Source: Parasphingorhabdus marina DSM 22363 (GTDB lineage: Bacteria > Pseudomonadota > Alphaproteobacteria > Sphingomonadales > Sphingomonadaceae). Taken from it: a stretch of 64,000 nucleotides of DNA. This document shows, piece after piece, positions 1 to 10,731 of the stretch (positions are counted from its first letter, which is position 1; each line of letters opens with the position of its first letter). A program made the position numbers and the translations under genes. The notes below the pieces were generated by a model. The model ran no database searches and had not been told where the DNA came from. It saw only the letters and a list, made by a program, of their open reading frames with translations. The DNA is taken from positions 186,001 to 250,000 of the forward strand of contig NZ_FSQW01000002.1 of assembly GCF_900128895.1 (NCBI RefSeq), written 5' to 3'.

Positions 1-504
1 GATGCTGCGCGTTTTGAGACATTGGTTGAAGAATTACCGGAAGATAACTGGAATATAAAGGGAATGGACCGGGTCGAGTTCCTGATCTCGACCAATCCGG
101 GTGCGCCGCTGGCCCCGCTGGGCAAGATTGCCTCGGGCGGGGAATTGTCACGCTTCATTCTTGCGCTCAAGGTGGCTCTGGCGGAAGAAGGCGGGGCGAA
201 ATCGATCATTTTCGACGAAGTGGATCGCGGCGTCGGCGGGGCGGTAGCCGCGGCGATCGGCGAGCGTCTGGCGCGTCTGTCGGATGGTGCGCAATTGCTC
301 GTTGTCACCCACAGCCCGCAGGTCGCTTCGCGCGGGGATGCGCATTATCTGATCAACAAAAGTTCCGACAGCACCGTGTCACGCACTGATGTGCAGGCGC
401 TGGATGCCGACAACCGCCGTCAGGAAATCGCCCGGATGCTGTCCGGCGCGGATGTCACGGACGAGGCGAGGGCGCAGGCCGATCGCCTGCTGGAGGGGGT
501 TTGA
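1..504 (+). CDS. recN: DNA repair protein RecN, C-terminal part (5' end outside window)
   Basis: This is the C-terminal head of the SMC-like ATPase RecN, which acts in recombinational repair of double-strand breaks. The frame is open from base 1, so the gene starts upstream of the window. The ABC signature SGGELSR lies near bases 136-156, followed by a Walker B segment (IIFDEVD) and the D-loop/H-loop part (VVTHSPQVA). The N-terminal Walker A and the coiled coil are missing only because of the window edge. The stop codon overlaps a possible TTG start of the next gene. Identity is secure from the motif order. Confidence 0.93.
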   Translation, partial: DAARFETLVEELPEDNWNIKGMDRVEFLISTNPGAPLAPLGKIASGGELSRFILALKVALAEEGGAKSIIFDEVDRGVGGAVAAAIGERLARLSDGAQLLVVTHSPQVASRGDAHYLINKSSDSTVSRTDVQALDADNRRQEIARMLSGADVTDEARAQADRLLEGV

Positions 505-881
505 TCCGGCGGCGGGACATGCTGGCCTGGATGGGCGTGGTGGCGCTGCCCGGCTGCATGACGATCAGGGAGGAAAGATGGATGGAAGAAGTTCTGCCAT
601 ACGGCATTATCGGCCAGATGAAGGTCGCGGCAGGTCAGCGCGAGACCCTGATCGCCATCCTTGCCGAGGGCACCCGAAACATGCCCGGCAATATCAGCTA
701 TACCATATCAAAGGACCAAAGCGATGAAAACGCCCTCTGGATCACCGAATATTGGGAGTCAAAAGACGCCCATGCAGCTTCCTTGCAACTGGAATCCGTG
801 CAGGCGGCCATCGGCAAGGGTCGGGCGCTGATCGAGGGCTTTGGTCACCGGTTTGAAGTCACACCGGTTGCGGGGGGGTGA
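501..881 (+). CDS. ABM-domain protein (putative quinol monooxygenase), possibly exported
   Basis: The last ~98 residues form an antibiotic-biosynthesis-monooxygenase (ABM) domain of the YgiN type: a small alpha/beta barrel with the typical WITEYWES strand and a VQAAIGKG helix. Two starts compete. TTG at 501 overlaps the recN stop and gives an N-terminus with paired arginines, a short hydrophobic stretch and a lipobox-like LPGC at residues 16-19, that is, a possible Tat/lipoprotein signal. ATG at 582 has a much better Shine-Dalgarno (GGGAGGA at 568-574) and would give a standard ~99-residue cytosolic ABM protein. The substrate is unknown. The family call is good; start and location are unsettled. 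Confidence 0.75.
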   Translation: MIRRRDMLAWMGVVALPGCMTIREERWMEEVLPYGIIGQMKVAAGQRETLIAILAEGTRNMPGNISYTISKDQSDENALWITEYWESKDAHAASLQLESVQAAIGKGRALIEGFGHRFEVTPVAGG

Positions 882-899
882 GCGTGCCGCCAATCCAAA

Positions 900-1003
900 C
901 CCCTCCCTTTCAAGGGAGGGGCTGGGGTGGGATGTGGCGAAGCCAATGGTCTTCAACGCTCGGGAAGAAGAACCACCCCAACCCCTCCTTCAAGAAGGAG
1001 GGG
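900..1003. repeat. Paired hairpin repeat (REP/BIME-like) upstream of DUF559 gene
   Basis: Two GC-rich hairpins face each other. The left arm has a perfect 10-bp stem (CCCCTCCCTT, 900-909, with its complement at 912-921) followed by CTGGGGTGGG. The right side begins CCACCCCAA and ends in a 9-bp stem (982-990 with 995-1003). The whole is a large imperfect inverted repeat of about 104 bp, like the composite bacterial interspersed palindromes. It lies between the ABM gene and the likely GTG start of the DUF559 gene and can be read through in frame. Genome copy number cannot be judged here. Confidence 0.75.
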
Positions 1004-1009
1004 CTACAG

Positions 1010-3579
<2,570 letters not shown>

Positions 3580-3658
3580 GTCGGCGAGGGTAGGGCATTG
3601 CACCACCGCTTTCCTCAAAGACTGTCCTTTCAAGAGCCTGCTCGAATCCGGTCAGTGA

Positions 3659-4786
3659 GTGGTTACAGCCGTGGGTGATCCGGCGAATATCGATATCGGC
3701 TGGCGCAGTGCGCTGATGCTGGCCGCGGCCTTGCCGGTCTATGGCTGCGTTTTGTTTCTGCTGCTGCGTTCCATTGAGCGTCGCGCCAGCGGATTTTTGG
3801 CGGCGACATTATTCGCGGCGGCATTTCTGATGACACCGCAAATTCTCGGATATGCAAATTTCTATACGGTGTGGCCGGGACTGACCTATTTTCCGTTCAA
3901 CACCAAATTGTGGATCCCGGCGCTGTTCTATTTGCATGCCTGGTGCCTGATGCATGACCAGCCGCTGGGCTGGCGCAAATTTCTGCTGGTCCCGGGACTG
4001 ATCCAGACGATTTACTATCTGTGGGCATTCACTGCTCTGGGCGATTATCGGTCCAAATGGGCTTATGACGAAGCTTTCCACGTTCCCTACATCGTGCCGG
4101 TGGAAAGCGCGCTGGTGATCATTGGTGTCGGACTGGTGGTTGTCGCAATCGCGCGGATGCTCCGCCAGTATCGCCATTATCTGCAGGCCACCCAGTCCGC
4201 CGCTTCCGATTTTGATCCGCGCTGGATCGTACGTCTGTTCTGGCTGGCCGGCGTTGCGGCACTGGCATGGCTGTTGCTGGAAATTGTTGATGTCTGGGTG
4301 ATGTCACTCAGTTACAATGAGCAATATCCGGTGCTGTTGTTGATGATCGTGCTCGTGGCCATTGCCGGTTTTGACGCGCTGTCTTCGATCCGCGAGCCGT
4401 TCCCCAAGATCACGGCACCGGAACCGGCGAAAGATTCTCCTGAACAGAAAGACTGGAAAGCAGAAAGCCATTCGCTCCGTAAGCAAGTGCAGGACGAACA
4501 ATGGTATCTCGAACCGCGGCTGACCATCCGGGATGTCGCGACGCGAAGGGCAACAAATGAAACCTATATTTCGCGCGCACTCAACAAGGGGCTGGGAATC
4601 ACGTTCAATGCATTTATCAATGGCCTGCGCGTGGAACATGCCCGGCATATCCTGACTTCGAGCGACGAAAGCCTGATTCAGGTAGCCTTTGCGTCGGGAT
4701 TCAACAGCAAGGCTACGTTCAATCGTGTTTTCAAGGACATGACCGGGGAAACACCCAGCGCATATCGCCGCAGCAGCGCGACCTGA
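3659..4786 (+). CDS. AraC-family transcriptional regulator with N-terminal membrane domain
   Basis: The N-terminal ~240 residues contain about seven hydrophobic segments, so the protein probably sits in the inner membrane. The C-terminal ~100 residues are an AraC/XylS double helix-turn-helix (LTIRDVATRRATNETYISRA, then a second helix pair with ASGFNSKATFNRVFKD). Such membrane AraC proteins are thought to sense an extracytoplasmic or membrane signal; the ligand here is unknown. The start is GTG 3659, with GTG 3671 as alternative. A pair of direct repeats lies just after the stop and before the S41 peptidase gene, which is its likely target. Confidence 0.87.
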   Translation: MVTAVGDPANIDIGWRSALMLAAALPVYGCVLFLLLRSIERRASGFLAATLFAAAFLMTPQILGYANFYTVWPGLTYFPFNTKLWIPALFYLHAWCLMHDQPLGWRKFLLVPGLIQTIYYLWAFTALGDYRSKWAYDEAFHVPYIVPVESALVIIGVGLVVVAIARMLRQYRHYLQATQSAASDFDPRWIVRLFWLAGVAALAWLLLEIVDVWVMSLSYNEQYPVLLLMIVLVAIAGFDALSSIREPFPKITAPEPAKDSPEQKDWKAESHSLRKQVQDEQWYLEPRLTIRDVATRRATNETYISRALNKGLGITFNAFINGLRVEHARHILTSSDESLIQVAFASGFNSKATFNRVFKDMTGETPSAYRRSSAT

Positions 4787-4788
4787 AA

Positions 4789-4817
4789 CGTCTCAAAATC
4801 GGTAAACAGCGTCTCAA
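4789..4817. promoter_or_regulatory. Direct repeat CGTCTCAA x2, candidate AraC operator
   Basis: The octamer CGTCTCAA occurs at 4789-4796 and again at 4810-4817. The offset is 21 bp, two helical turns, the spacing typical of half-sites bound by AraC-type dimers. It lies between the AraC gene and the S41 peptidase start at 4920. Binding by the adjacent regulator is inferred from position and spacing. Confidence 0.4.
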
Positions 4818-4919
4818 TTCGCTGATTGGGGCGCCAATACCGCCTGTTTCCCTCATCTCCGCTTCCAGGCCGCAGCCCGTTGCTGCTGGCGTGAATATTT
4901 TCAGGAACGGAGCAATATT

Positions 4920-6410
4920 ATGACCAAATTACATCTTCTGGCGGCCCCTCTTGTGGCAATGATGACGCCAGTTCTGTCCCAGCCTGCACAGGCGGGCGAA
5001 GCGGACCGCATGTTGACAGCTGACCAGATCAGCAGCGACGTGGCGCTCGCCCGGGAAAGCTATGAACGCATCCATCCCGGTTATGACCGTCACACTGATC
5101 GCGCACAGCTGGACGCGGCCTGGGACAGCCTCGTGGCCCGCGCCAAAGCAACCCACGGCATGACCGTCGGAGAGTTTTATATTGAACTACAGAAAGTACT
5201 CACCCTGATCCGCTGCGACCATACCAAGGTGGAACTGCCGGCGGCGTTGCGGAAGGAAAGGAACGCGGTTCCAGTCTATCTGCCGTTTCGCTGGACGCTG
5301 ATCGAAGACCGCGCAATTGTGACCATTCCGGGTACCAGCGGATTGCAGCGGGGAGACGAACTTCTGGAAATTGATGGCCGCCCGATCGCGGAGATGATCG
5401 CGGAAGTCCGTCCGCTGATTCCGGTCGACGGATTTACAGGCTGGTCGAACCGCGGCGGGGTTTCGGAATCACTGGAATTCGCCGGGGGCGCGGTTGATCA
5501 TTTCGGGGCCTTGTTGTGGGACATCCAGCCGCGCACCGGCGTGAAGATTGCCCGCCCGGATGGCTCCGGGCATGAGCTCGCAATGGACCGGACCACTCTC
5601 GACCAGTGGAGCGCCATTCCTGAACAGGCCGGCCAGTCACTTGGCCGGAATTTCCCCGATACCGTGACCTATGAGCGCTTGAACGACAGGGTCAGCTATC
5701 TGCGTGTCGACAGCTTTGTGAATTACCGCAATCCGGTCAAGCCGGGTACGATCTATGACCCGATTTTTGACAGTATGGCGGCCGAGGAACGGGACGTGCT
5801 GATCCTCGATCTGCGGAATAATGGCGGCGGTTCGACCGACGCGAAAAACGGTCTGGTGACCCGGCTTTTTGATGAAAAGCTGATGGCCATGGACGATGCT
5901 TATATGGTCACCCTCGATCACAAGGGTCTGGAAGAACATCTGTGGACCTGGGACAAGCGGGCGATCAATCCCAATCCGCTGGGTTTTCGGAAAAACGCAA
6001 ATGGGACATATTCCCTGCGCCCCATGTTTGAGGACAATCTGAAAACTATCGCACCGAAGGAAAATGTCTTCAAGGGCAAGCTGATCGTGCTGACCAGTGA
6101 CGAGAACAGTTCCGGTAGCACACATTTGCTTGGCCTGTTTCAGCGGAAAGACCGCGCGCTGCTGGTCGGAGAAAAAACCGGTGGCAGCCCGGACGGGGCG
6201 ACGGCCGGACTCCTGTTCTTCCTGACCCTGCCGGAAAGCGGTATCCGCGCCCGGGTCCCGACCATCCGCTATTCGGCGGACATGGGTCAGGATTATGTGC
6301 CGGGAACCGGCGTGACACCGGATGTACTGGTCGAGCGCAGCGTTGCAGATTTTCGCGCCGGACGGGACCCTGCGCTGGAACAGGCCAGGGCGCTGGCCGG
6401 AGTTCGCTAA
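4920..6410 (+). CDS. Exported S41-family (C-terminal processing protease-like) peptidase
   Basis: A 496-residue protein with a signal peptide (hydrophobic LLAAPLVAMMTPVLS, cleavage probably after AQA). Family features are DVLILDLRNNGGGS in the protease core, and TSDENSSGSTHLLG carrying the likely nucleophilic serine at about residue 397, followed by LVGEKTGGSPDG. A PDZ-like region precedes the core (LQRGDELLEIDGRPI). It probably acts in the periplasm; the substrate is unknown. It stands alone downstream of the AraC regulator and may be controlled through the direct repeats at 4789-4817. Confidence 0.88.
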   Translation: MTKLHLLAAPLVAMMTPVLSQPAQAGEADRMLTADQISSDVALARESYERIHPGYDRHTDRAQLDAAWDSLVARAKATHGMTVGEFYIELQKVLTLIRCDHTKVELPAALRKERNAVPVYLPFRWTLIEDRAIVTIPGTSGLQRGDELLEIDGRPIAEMIAEVRPLIPVDGFTGWSNRGGVSESLEFAGGAVDHFGALLWDIQPRTGVKIARPDGSGHELAMDRTTLDQWSAIPEQAGQSLGRNFPDTVTYERLNDRVSYLRVDSFVNYRNPVKPGTIYDPIFDSMAAEERDVLILDLRNNGGGSTDAKNGLVTRLFDEKLMAMDDAYMVTLDHKGLEEHLWTWDKRAINPNPLGFRKNANGTYSLRPMFEDNLKTIAPKENVFKGKLIVLTSDENSSGSTHLLGLFQRKDRALLVGEKTGGSPDGATAGLLFFLTLPESGIRARVPTIRYSADMGQDYVPGTGVTPDVLVERSVADFRAGRDPALEQARALAGVR

Positions 6411-6417
6411 ACAGAAA

Positions 6418-6449
6418 CGGCTGATGGAGAATTTCTTTTCCATCAGCCG
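6418..6449. terminator. Hairpin between convergent genes
   Basis: A perfect 11-bp inverted repeat (CGGCTGATGGA, 6418-6428, with its complement at 6439-6449) lies between the S41 peptidase and the convergent hydroxylase gene. On the minus strand the stem is followed by a T-rich run, so it best fits a terminator for the minus-strand gene. Confidence 0.6.
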
Positions 6450-6476
6450 ATCCCGCTCTCCCGAAGCTTGTCGATC

Positions 6477-7331
6477 CTAGGTCCTGGCCGCCGCTTCCTT
6501 CGCCGCCAGTTCCTTGACGCCGTAGCCGCCTTGCTTGTTTTCCGGAAAGACCGGCCAGGCCAGTTGCTGACCCAATGTGGCCGGTGCCAGATTCTCGACA
6601 CCATAGCTGTCCGGATAATTCCGCGTGATCTTGGCGGTGCCGAACAGGACATCCCAGAAGAACAGCAGATTTCCGTAATTGCCCTTGTAGTTGGTCACCC
6701 CGTCTTCGAGATGCCGGCCATGATGCGCGTGATGGGTCGACGGCGTCGAAATGGTCCGCTCCACCACCCACATGACCGGAGACAGCCATTTGATCTGATA
6801 CAGCGGTTTGTCCCATGCAACATCACTGTGCGCACCGATGATTACGGTCATCTTGACGATGATATAGCCAACATAGACCCAGCCGAGTCCCAGATAGATC
6901 AGGGCCCCCGAAAACCAGATACTGGGCATGGTGAGATAGTAGAAGATGTTGTTCCGGTAGACGAGCCGGATGCTCATATATTTCGCATTGTGATGCGCGC
7001 GGTGCAGATTGTAGAGAAACGGCACGCTGTGCGACAGGCGGTGCCACCAATATTGCATCATGTCATCAAAGATCAGGAACAGTCCAATAGCGGCTATCAG
7101 GGGTATGCCGGCGAGGGCCCCGGCCCATTGCGGCACGGCTGCACCGAGGATGAATTGAGCGGCAAAGATGATGGCCGGCTGTGTGAACAGCAGCAAGATC
7201 GCGGAACCGAAAATTTCGACCATGGCGTCATCGCGTGTCTGATCCGGCTTGTTGAACAGTTGCGTCCGGAACAGTTCCAGAAGCGCAAAAAAGGCGAAAA
7301 CACCGGTAATGGCCAGAATTTCAGGTCTCAT
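6477..7331 (-). CDS. Sterol desaturase / fatty acid hydroxylase family membrane protein
   Basis: A 284-residue integral membrane protein of the di-iron hydroxylase superfamily. The histidine clusters that bind iron are visible: HRLSH (97-101), HRAHH (110-114) and HHAHHG (around 200), set between hydrophobic helices. It probably hydroxylates or desaturates a lipid such as a carotenoid, fatty acid or hopanoid; the substrate cannot be read from sequence. It is divergently transcribed from a Crp/Fnr regulator with 84 bp between starts, suggesting oxygen- or redox-linked control. Confidence 0.9.
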   Translation of the reverse strand: MRPEILAITGVFAFFALLELFRTQLFNKPDQTRDDAMVEIFGSAILLLFTQPAIIFAAQFILGAAVPQWAGALAGIPLIAAIGLFLIFDDMMQYWWHRLSHSVPFLYNLHRAHHNAKYMSIRLVYRNNIFYYLTMPSIWFSGALIYLGLGWVYVGYIIVKMTVIIGAHSDVAWDKPLYQIKWLSPVMWVVERTISTPSTHHAHHGRHLEDGVTNYKGNYGNLLFFWDVLFGTAKITRNYPDSYGVENLAPATLGQQLAWPVFPENKQGGYGVKELAAKEAAART

Positions 7332-7415
7332 GATCCGTCTCCTCGGTCGCTCTGATCTTGATTAATATGTCGATCTATCAGAGACAGGGGAGAATAAATG
7401 CAAAGGAGTTAGCAT

Positions 7416-8093
7416 TTGGAAAAATACCAGCTCGCGGCCAGTTCCACCATGGGAGCAACCGGATTTGTGGCGGGATTGCCGGCGGATGTCCGGGACAGGC
7501 TGCTTGGCGCGGGCCGCCGCCGCTCCTTCGCCAAGGGGGAAATCATTCAGCAGCGCGGGGATCCAGGGAGGGAATTCTGGCATATCGAGTCCGGTTCGGT
7601 TCAGATTGGCCGCTATTCCGTCGATGGCAGGCTGACTCTCTTCGCGCTGCTCGGTCCGGGCGAATCTTTTGGGGAACAGGCGTTTCTGGGGGAATTTCCG
7701 CGCATGGTCGATGCCATGGCGGGCAGCGAGGCGGTGCTGATCCGCATCGGGGAGGCCGAATTGCAGGCGCTGATCGAATCCGATCCGCGTGCCGCCCGCA
7801 TATTACTGAAGACCATGGCGCGGATGGTTCAGCAAGCTTTTGACCTGGTCGAAGCCAGCCGCAACCTGTCCGCAATCGACCGCACCCGGCAGGCCCTGTT
7901 CCGTCTGTGCGGCGGGCAGGACAAGGATATCGCGGTACCGGTTACACAGCAGGAACTGGCAGATCTTGTCGGAGTGTCGAGGGTGTCGCTAGGCAAGGCT
8001 TTGGGTGAACTGGAATCGCAGGGAGCGATCCGGCGAAAATACGGGAAGATAATTGTATCCGGAAGGTCAGAACTCCTTTCTCCCGGCCCATAG
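7416..8093 (+). CDS. Crp/Fnr-family transcriptional regulator
   Basis: A 225-residue regulator with an N-terminal cyclic-nucleotide-binding-like domain (residues ~20-140, with the jelly-roll motif GDPGREFWHIESGSV and PGESFGEQAFLGE) and a C-terminal winged helix (TQQELADLVGVSRVSLGKAL). No cysteine cluster typical of Fnr is seen, so it is not an obvious oxygen-sensing Fe-S regulator; the effector is unknown. The TTG start at 7416 is chosen because AAAGGAG (7402-7408) sits 7 bp upstream. It is divergent from the hydroxylase gene, its most likely target. Confidence 0.9.
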   Translation: MEKYQLAASSTMGATGFVAGLPADVRDRLLGAGRRRSFAKGEIIQQRGDPGREFWHIESGSVQIGRYSVDGRLTLFALLGPGESFGEQAFLGEFPRMVDAMAGSEAVLIRIGEAELQALIESDPRAARILLKTMARMVQQAFDLVEASRNLSAIDRTRQALFRLCGGQDKDIAVPVTQQELADLVGVSRVSLGKALGELESQGAIRRKYGKIIVSGRSELLSPGP

Positions 8094-8103
8094 CGAGTGT
8101 CCT

Positions 8104-8799
8104 TCAGGATGGTTCCGGGAACCACCGCATGACGCCGCCCTGGAATGGTGTCCAGATTCCGGTTCTTATCCCCGCCTGCCGCAATACATCGCTGGTCCAG
8201 TTATTGCAGGTATAGAATGCGGTGTAATGCCCGCGTGCTTCATAGAAGAGATCGTCTTTGCCATAGCCGGCTGACGGCTGACTCCGACCACGACTGTCGA
8301 GGACAAAACGGCTTTCTATCGCCGAGACGATGCGGCGATACTCGTCTTCGGTGACTTCAAAGCTGCGGCGATACTGGGGATAAGCCTGTGGATATTTCAG
8401 GTGATAAACATGCAGCAAAACTTCGCTGCTCCCGAAAATCGCGCTGGCGGCATCCTCGGCCCGCAAATCACGCCAGCGCATGGTGTTGCGATAGACCCCC
8501 TCATGCCCCCATCCGATCAGTACATGACTGCCATAAAGCGCCGGATCTTCGAGATGTTCGGGCCGGATCAGCCCGGTCCAGTCATGCACGTCGCTTTGCA
8601 GCGGCAATATCAGCCCGGTGTGCACGCCGTTGGTTTCGATGAACAGCTGGATACCTCGTTCCGGGCTTTTCCAGCCCTGATTGACCGGAATGATGCTGCC
8701 GGCCAGCGAGGCAAGAAGAAACGCGGCGACCGCAAAAGCCAAAAGGCCGCACGTGCGGATGATCCATTTGCGGAGAGAACTGACCGGAAAAGTTGCCAT
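8104..8799 (-). CDS. DUF2459 (TIGR02117-type) membrane-anchored protein
   Basis: Around 231 residues from ATG 8799; the longer open frame to 8886 is not needed. One N-terminal membrane helix (residues ~10-38) is followed by a soluble domain containing IETNGVHTGLILP, HVLIGWGHEGVYRN and YTCNNWTSDVLRQAG. The conserved Cys-Asn-Asn-Trp segment and the histidines are family hallmarks of DUF2459, which recalls papain-like NlpC-type folds, but no activity is established. Its start overlaps no coding sequence of phhA, from which it diverges by about 29 bp. Confidence 0.8.
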   Translation of the reverse strand: MATFPVSSLRKWIIRTCGLLAFAVAAFLLASLAGSIIPVNQGWKSPERGIQLFIETNGVHTGLILPLQSDVHDWTGLIRPEHLEDPALYGSHVLIGWGHEGVYRNTMRWRDLRAEDAASAIFGSSEVLLHVYHLKYPQAYPQYRRSFEVTEDEYRRIVSAIESRFVLDSRGRSQPSAGYGKDDLFYEARGHYTAFYTCNNWTSDVLRQAGIRTGIWTPFQGGVMRWFPEPS

Positions 8800-8828
8800 T
8801 GAAACCTTTTCTGCTGTACGGTGTCGCC

Positions 8829-9725
8829 ATGCTGACATCTCCCGACCCGGAAAGCCATGTTTACTCATCGCCCCCCGCACACGCAAATGCGGACTGGACG
8901 ATTGATCAGGACTGGAAATCCTACAGTGAAGAGGAGCACAAGGTCTGGGACACCCTCTTCGCCCGGCAAAAGGAGATGTTGCCGGGACGGGCGGCGCAGG
9001 CGTTCCTCGACGGACTGGATATTCTGCAACTGTCGAAGCCAGGCATCCCCGATTTTCGTGAACTTAATCGGATCTTGAAGGACGCAACCGGATGGGAAGT
9101 GGTGGCGGTCCCGGGACTGGTGCCCGATGACGTGTTTTTTGAACATCTCGCCAACCGGCGGTTTGTCTCAGGCAACTTCATTCGCAAGCCCGACCAGCTC
9201 GACTATCTCAAGGAACCGGACATTTTCCATGACGTCTTCGGTCATGTGCCGATGCTCGCCGACCAGCGTTTTGCCGACTATATGGCCGCCTATGGTCGCG
9301 GCGGATTGCGGGCGCTGAAATTCGGAACGTTGAAACAGCTCGCGCGTCTCTACTGGTACACTGTGGAATTTGGTTTGATCCGGGAAGCGGAAGGCTTGCG
9401 CATCTATGGAGCGGGAATTGTGTCCAGCTACGGCGAAAGCGTCTTTGCCCTGGATGATGACAGTCCGAACCGGATCATGTTCGATCTCGAACGGGTGCTC
9501 CGGACCGAGTACAGGATCGACGACTATCAGCAGAATTATTTCGTCATCCCCAGCCTGGATGAATTGTTGCGCGTGACCGTCGAAACTGACTTCAAGCCGG
9601 TTTATGACAAGATTGCGGACATGCCGGATATTGCGATTGCCGAAATCATCGAGAGCGATGAGGTTCTGACTGTGGGCACACAGGCCTATGCCCAGTCACG
9701 ATCGGGTGAAGCGACGATCATCTAA
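8829..9725 (+). CDS. phhA: Phenylalanine 4-monooxygenase
   Basis: A 299-residue pterin-dependent, monomeric bacterial phenylalanine hydroxylase that converts phenylalanine to tyrosine. The iron ligands are visible: His134 and His139 in HDVFGH, and Glu180 in YWYTVEFGL. The length fits the bacterial enzymes, which lack the mammalian regulatory domain. Start ATG 8829 gives a normal N-terminus; the TTG at 8793 would overlap the divergent DUF2459 start. No other pterin or tyrosine-degradation gene lies nearby. Confidence 0.96.
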   Translation: MLTSPDPESHVYSSPPAHANADWTIDQDWKSYSEEEHKVWDTLFARQKEMLPGRAAQAFLDGLDILQLSKPGIPDFRELNRILKDATGWEVVAVPGLVPDDVFFEHLANRRFVSGNFIRKPDQLDYLKEPDIFHDVFGHVPMLADQRFADYMAAYGRGGLRALKFGTLKQLARLYWYTVEFGLIREAEGLRIYGAGIVSSYGESVFALDDDSPNRIMFDLERVLRTEYRIDDYQQNYFVIPSLDELLRVTVETDFKPVYDKIADMPDIAIAEIIESDEVLTVGTQAYAQSRSGEATII

Positions 9726-9747
9726 AGCGCAGGCCGTTTCCAGCAAC

Positions 9748-10731
9748 TTACCATTCCCCGAAATAGGTCTCGGGAAGAGGTGAGCGGATCTGACTCAGCG
9801 GGCGGCTGCTCCGATGGTCCCTCCGCCGTTGCAGGACGAGGCACGGCCACTGGTCCTGTTTCCGTGACTCCACCAGTCGGAAACCGTTGTGCCGATAGGC
9901 GCCAACCAGTTCCTCCTGCTGTTCGGTCAGCAGCCCGGCCAGTATCAGTGTGGATCCCGGCGCTGCGGCGGCCGCAACTTGCGGAGCGAGGCCGATTAGG
10001 GGCCGGGCGAGGATATTGGCGATGATCAGGTCATAGGGTGCGCGCTGGCGGATGGCCCGGTGATCGAGCCCGTTGCTTGCCACCATGGTAATGCCATGGC
10101 GACTGCATCCGGTTTCCAGACCGTTCAAAGCCGCATTGCGTTTGCAAACCTCGACCGCCACAGGATCCACGTCACTGGCCATGATCCGGGCCACAGGCCA
10201 CAAGTGTCGAGCGGCCATTGCAAGCAGGCCGGTACCCGTACCAACGTCAATGATATTGCGATAATGCCTGCCGCGCCGTTTCAGGAGATCGAGCGTGGTG
10301 AGGCAACCCAGCGTGGTTTCATGATGGCCCGTTCCAAAAGCCTGTCCCGCATCAATCTGCAGGTTCACGACCTCCGGATCAGAGAGCGGCGCATCATTCC
10401 CGGTATGGACATGGAAACGCCCGGCGCGGAGAGGCTCCAGACCTTGCTGGCTCAGTGAGACCCAGTCTTCATCCGGCAATTTCTCTACCTGGGGTTTGAC
10501 CTTCCTGGTGAGAGCAGAGGGCGACAGTTTTGCCAGGCGGGCCAGCTGATCCTTTGTCGGTTGCGAGTCCGTGTAAATATCAATCACCCAGGCATCAGGT
10601 TGGGCCGCATCCACTTCCCGCGTCACGATGGACAGGCCCATATCCGCGGAGATCTCGAAAAGTTCCTGTTCCGCCAGTATCTCCGCCTCTGCACGCGTAC
10701 AGGGCAGGGTGATTTTCCAGCTTTCAGGCAT
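9748..10731 (-). CDS. prmA: Ribosomal protein L11 methyltransferase
   Basis: A SAM-dependent methyltransferase that trimethylates ribosomal protein L11. The N-terminal substrate domain is followed by the PrmA hallmark AGQAFGTGHHETT, the SAM motif IDVGTGTGLLAMAA, DVDPVAVEVCKRN and the active-site motif IIANILARPL. The start is taken at ATG 10731 (MPESWKITLP), since the upstream extension is arginine-rich shadow of the preceding gene. It overlaps the end of the ABC-F gene by 8 bp and is probably co-transcribed with it. Confidence 0.95.
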   Translation of the reverse strand: MPESWKITLPCTRAEAEILAEQELFEISADMGLSIVTREVDAAQPDAWVIDIYTDSQPTKDQLARLAKLSPSALTRKVKPQVEKLPDEDWVSLSQQGLEPLRAGRFHVHTGNDAPLSDPEVVNLQIDAGQAFGTGHHETTLGCLTTLDLLKRRGRHYRNIIDVGTGTGLLAMAARHLWPVARIMASDVDPVAVEVCKRNAALNGLETGCSRHGITMVASNGLDHRAIRQRAPYDLIIANILARPLIGLAPQVAAAAAPGSTLILAGLLTEQQEELVGAYRHNGFRLVESRKQDQWPCLVLQRRRDHRSSRPLSQIRSPLPETYFGEW

